A stretch of 64,000 bases of DNA. Source: Halorubrum rubrum (GTDB lineage Archaea; Halobacteriota; Halobacteria; Halobacteriales; Haloferacaceae). Under the pieces are notes generated by a model. It ran no database searches. It was not told the origin of the DNA and worked only from the letters and a program-made list of their open reading frames with translations. The translations under genes were made by a program, and so were the position numbers. The stretch is taken from NCBI RefSeq assembly GCF_024494685.1, contig NZ_JANHDM010000004.1, positions 62,001 through 126,000 of the forward strand, read 5' to 3'. The first letter of the stretch is position 1; each line of letters starts with the position of its first letter. Below, piece by piece: positions 61,909 through 64,000 of the stretch.

Positions 61909-63624
61909 ATGCCATCACTACGCGTATACGACACGAGAGGAAACGAACACTCGCCGACGGGCGGCGGCGGCCGGTCGAACGAACGGGTGAAGGACCTGGG
62001 TCCCGCCGGCGTGAGACTCGCGATCGAGGCGGGGCGTGAGCGCAAGTTCACGATGTTCTTCCGGGCGCGGGAGACCCGGAACGCCCGAACCGAGCAGTTC
62101 TACGCCGTGTACACCACGCGGGACGGGTCGATGCGGGAGTTCATCGACGCGCTGCGGGACCGGATCGAGGCCGAGTGGGGATACACGATAGACGACTCCG
62201 CCGACGACATGAGCGTCTTCCGGGCGCTCGACGCCGGCAACACCTCGCTGCCGGGCTCCGATCAGGACAGAGCGATACTCGAGGAGCTGGTCGGCTCGCG
62301 GCAGGGCGGGACCGTCGGCGTGCGCGACGCGGAGAGCGCGCTCGGGCTCGTCAACGAGCTCATGGGCACGTACAACCGCGCCGCCGTCGCGGACTCGCCG
62401 GAGTCGAACGCGCTGTCGGATTTCGATCTGGTGGTCGCCCCCGACGGGTCGAGCGGCATCGCCCCGATCGGCGACACCGAGGAACGGTGGGAGTCGACGA
62501 AGGAGTCGATCCGCAGCCGGCTCATCGACGAGGAGATCGCCTCGATCAACGAGTCCGTCCAGACGCTCTCGCGGGAGCACGGCCTCTCGAGTTCGGAGAT
62601 CCGGCGGCGGGTGAGCCAGCGCGTCCCGGCGTTGAGCGCGCCGAGTTCCGGCGGCTCCACGGCCGACCGGCTCTCGAGTGCGGGCTCCTCGAGCCGGTTC
62701 GACATGGCCGAGATCGGCAAGTACGTCGCCATCGGCGCGATCGTGTTGATCGTGTTGATCGGCGGGTTCTTCGGCGCGAGCGCCCTCGGCCTGATCGGCG
62801 GCGGGGGCGGCGACGACCCCGGCGCAGCCAACGGGACGGACGCCGCCCTCGCCACGATCAGCGGGAGCGTGGTCGACGCGGACGGAGAGACGATCGATTC
62901 GTCGGTCGAGGTGACCGCGGAACGGATCGTCGACGCGGACGGAAACGAGACGGATGGCCCGGCGAACACGACGACGGCGGAGGGCGGAACGTTCACCCTC
63001 GAGAACGTCTCGACCGGAACGTACGAGATCTCCGCCGAATCGACCGAGGTCTTCGAGTACGGAACCGCGAAGGTCGACGTCACCGAGAACGGGACCAACG
63101 AGGTCGAACTCGCCCCGACCAGCGCGACCGTGAGCGGTACGGTCGTCGACACGAACGGCGACGAACTCAACGCGACGATCGAACTCCTCGACGGGAACGG
63201 CGAGACCGTCGACTCCGTCGAGGGGAGCAGTTACGATTTCAGCGTCGACGACCTCGAGGGGAGCTACACCGTGCGCGCCCAGGCCGACGGCCACGAGTCG
63301 GCCGAGCACACCGTGGAGTCGTTCGGTGAGCAGGCTGACATCGAACTCGAATCGACGGGAGTAAGTCTCACAGGAGATATCAGCGACACGAACGGGGAAG
63401 CGATCGAGAACGCGACCGTCGAGGTGACGATCGCTCCGGGTGACGTCCGAACGGCGACATCCAGCTTGATCGGAGAATACGAGGTCACTGGGATCCCCTC
63501 GAACGGGGAATATCGGGTTGAAGTAAGCGCTGATGGTTACGAGACGAAATCGCGAACCGTCGACTTCAGCGGGGAGAACCAGGTCTTCGAGGAGGACTTC
63601 GATCTCAACTCGTCCCAGTCGTAG
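61909..63624 (+). CDS. Single-span protein: cytoplasmic domain plus three extracellular CarboxypepD-reg repeats
   Basis: 571 residues. N-terminal cytoplasmic part (about 1-265) starts MPSLRVYDTRGNEHSPTGGG and contains FTMFFRARETRNARTEQF and ISSINESVQT-like helices. One membrane helix follows at about 272-297 (VAIGAIVLIVLIGGFFGASA). Outside lie three carboxypeptidase-regulatory-like beta domains (ATISGSVVDADGETIDSSVE; ATVSGTVVDTNGDELNATIE; VSLTGDISDTNGEAIENATV) with N-glycosylation sequons. There is no lipobox or PGF-CTERM tail. It could couple the FtsZ-like/GTPase pair to the cell surface. No vWA domain is visible. Confidence 0.8.
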   Translation: MPSLRVYDTRGNEHSPTGGGGRSNERVKDLGPAGVRLAIEAGRERKFTMFFRARETRNARTEQFYAVYTTRDGSMREFIDALRDRIEAEWGYTIDDSADDMSVFRALDAGNTSLPGSDQDRAILEELVGSRQGGTVGVRDAESALGLVNELMGTYNRAAVADSPESNALSDFDLVVAPDGSSGIAPIGDTEERWESTKESIRSRLIDEEIASINESVQTLSREHGLSSSEIRRRVSQRVPALSAPSSGGSTADRLSSAGSSSRFDMAEIGKYVAIGAIVLIVLIGGFFGASALGLIGGGGGDDPGAANGTDAALATISGSVVDADGETIDSSVEVTAERIVDADGNETDGPANTTTAEGGTFTLENVSTGTYEISAESTEVFEYGTAKVDVTENGTNEVELAPTSATVSGTVVDTNGDELNATIELLDGNGETVDSVEGSSYDFSVDDLEGSYTVRAQADGHESAEHTVESFGEQADIELESTGVSLTGDISDTNGEAIENATVEVTIAPGDVRTATSSLIGEYEVTGIPSNGEYRVEVSADGYETKSRTVDFSGENQVFEEDFDLNSSQS

Positions 63625-63759
63625 TCATTCTCTCCGACCGAACTCTCACCGGAACCGACCCCGAGCCGTGGGTCGCCGTCGAGTACGTTCCCGGCGAACT
63701 CGAGCAGTCGAGTTCAGAGACTTCCTATTGGGGGGAATTCCTTTGATCGCCGATCGACT

Positions 63760-64000
63760 CTATTCGTCTCGCTCCAGCGACTCGAAGAGCCGTTCGATCC
63801 GCTCGCGTTCGCCCTCGGCCTCGGCGGGGTACGCGCCGGCGACGAGGACCACGTCCTCGCCGCGCTCGACGATGGTGAGGTGGATGTACCCTCGTTCCTC
63901 GGTGCCGTCGGGGAGGACGACGGTCGCCTCGTAGACGCTCACCTCGGTGGTCTCGCCGAACACCTCCTGTTCGATCGTCTCGTCGAGCTCCGGGTCGCGG
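63760..64000 (-). CDS. DUF6517 family protein (C-terminal part; runs off the window)
   Basis: The minus-strand frame is open from the window edge (reading RDPELDETIEQEVFGETTEV) to the stop at 63760, about 80 codons. Continuing residues YEATVVLPDGTEERGYIHL and ERGEDVVLVAGAYPAEAEGE fit the haloarchaeal DUF6517 lipoprotein family. Start and signal peptide lie outside the window. It converges with the FtsZ-like operon across a 135-bp gap. Confidence 0.75.
   Translation of the reverse strand, partial: RDPELDETIEQEVFGETTEVSVYEATVVLPDGTEERGYIHLTIVERGEDVVLVAGAYPAEAEGERERIERLFESLERDE

Noticed and set aside
1-64000. tRNA or rRNA genes
   Set aside because: No cloverleaf-type sequence or rRNA signature was recognised by eye; a dedicated scan could not be run.

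Overview
The window is haloarchaeal, most like Halorubrum or a close relative. Three things support this: the GC-rich, GTC/GAC-heavy coding of acidic proteins; several archaea-only or haloarchaea-only genes (L44e, S27e, aIF2-alpha, Nop10, PAC2-type proteasome chaperone, DUF5786, HEWD, MTH865, DUF6517, a PGF-CTERM surface protein); and frequent leaderless starts with a TATA box about 22-30 nt upstream of the initiation codon. No tRNA, rRNA or CRISPR array was seen.

Layout. (1) 1-9.7 kb: a surface-polysaccharide or glycan locus. It holds the tail of a probable alpha/alpha-toroid protein, a small CopG-like protein, two GT4 glycosyltransferases, an O-antigen-polymerase-like membrane protein, a TagB/CDP-glycerol-type transferase, and a UDP-sugar operon (flippase, GalU, UDP-glucuronate decarboxylase-like SDR). 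Its centre is strikingly AT-rich. (2) 9.7-21.6 kb: an accessory island. It holds three copies (one dead) of a two-gene cassette that looks like a toxin-antitoxin pair (winged-helix protein plus RWDRH...H.HP protein, TumE-like), a lone TnpB with hairpin-rich flanks, an orphan UPF0175 antitoxin, several gene fragments (AAA ATPase, nucleotidyltransferase, ArsR-like regulator), and an Orc1/Cdc6 gene with an origin made of ORB-like repeats. The same repeats recur at 10.0-10.26 kb, and an exact 22-bp direct repeat brackets the island, which suggests an integrated or split plasmid-type replicon. (3) 21.6-29 kb: DUF4330 protein, UppP-like phosphatase, and a 1259-residue archaeosortase-type surface protein whose N-terminal ectodomain is an AT-rich insert between GC-rich ends.

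(4) 29-57 kb: mostly housekeeping. Glutamate synthase, bactofilin, UspA, RNase H-fold nuclease, 7TM histidine kinase, E1-alpha, an ADH / amidohydrolase / DUF59 group, DnaJ membrane protein, PQQ-propeller lipoprotein and M42 peptidase come first. Then follows the conserved L44e-S27e-aIF2alpha-Nop10-PAC2 cluster, a thiolase-DUF35 pair, a VOC protein, EamA, MATE and an iron-type ADH.

(5) 57.3-63.6 kb: a tight three-gene operon. It encodes a 1056-residue FtsZ/tubulin-like protein with long coiled coils, a polytopic membrane protein carrying a P-loop GTPase-like domain, and a single-span protein with a cytoplasmic N-terminus and three extracellular carboxypeptidase-regulatory-like repeats. This matches the predicted FtsZl-1 membrane-remodelling system and is the most interesting system here, together with the amplified toxin-antitoxin-like cassette in the island.
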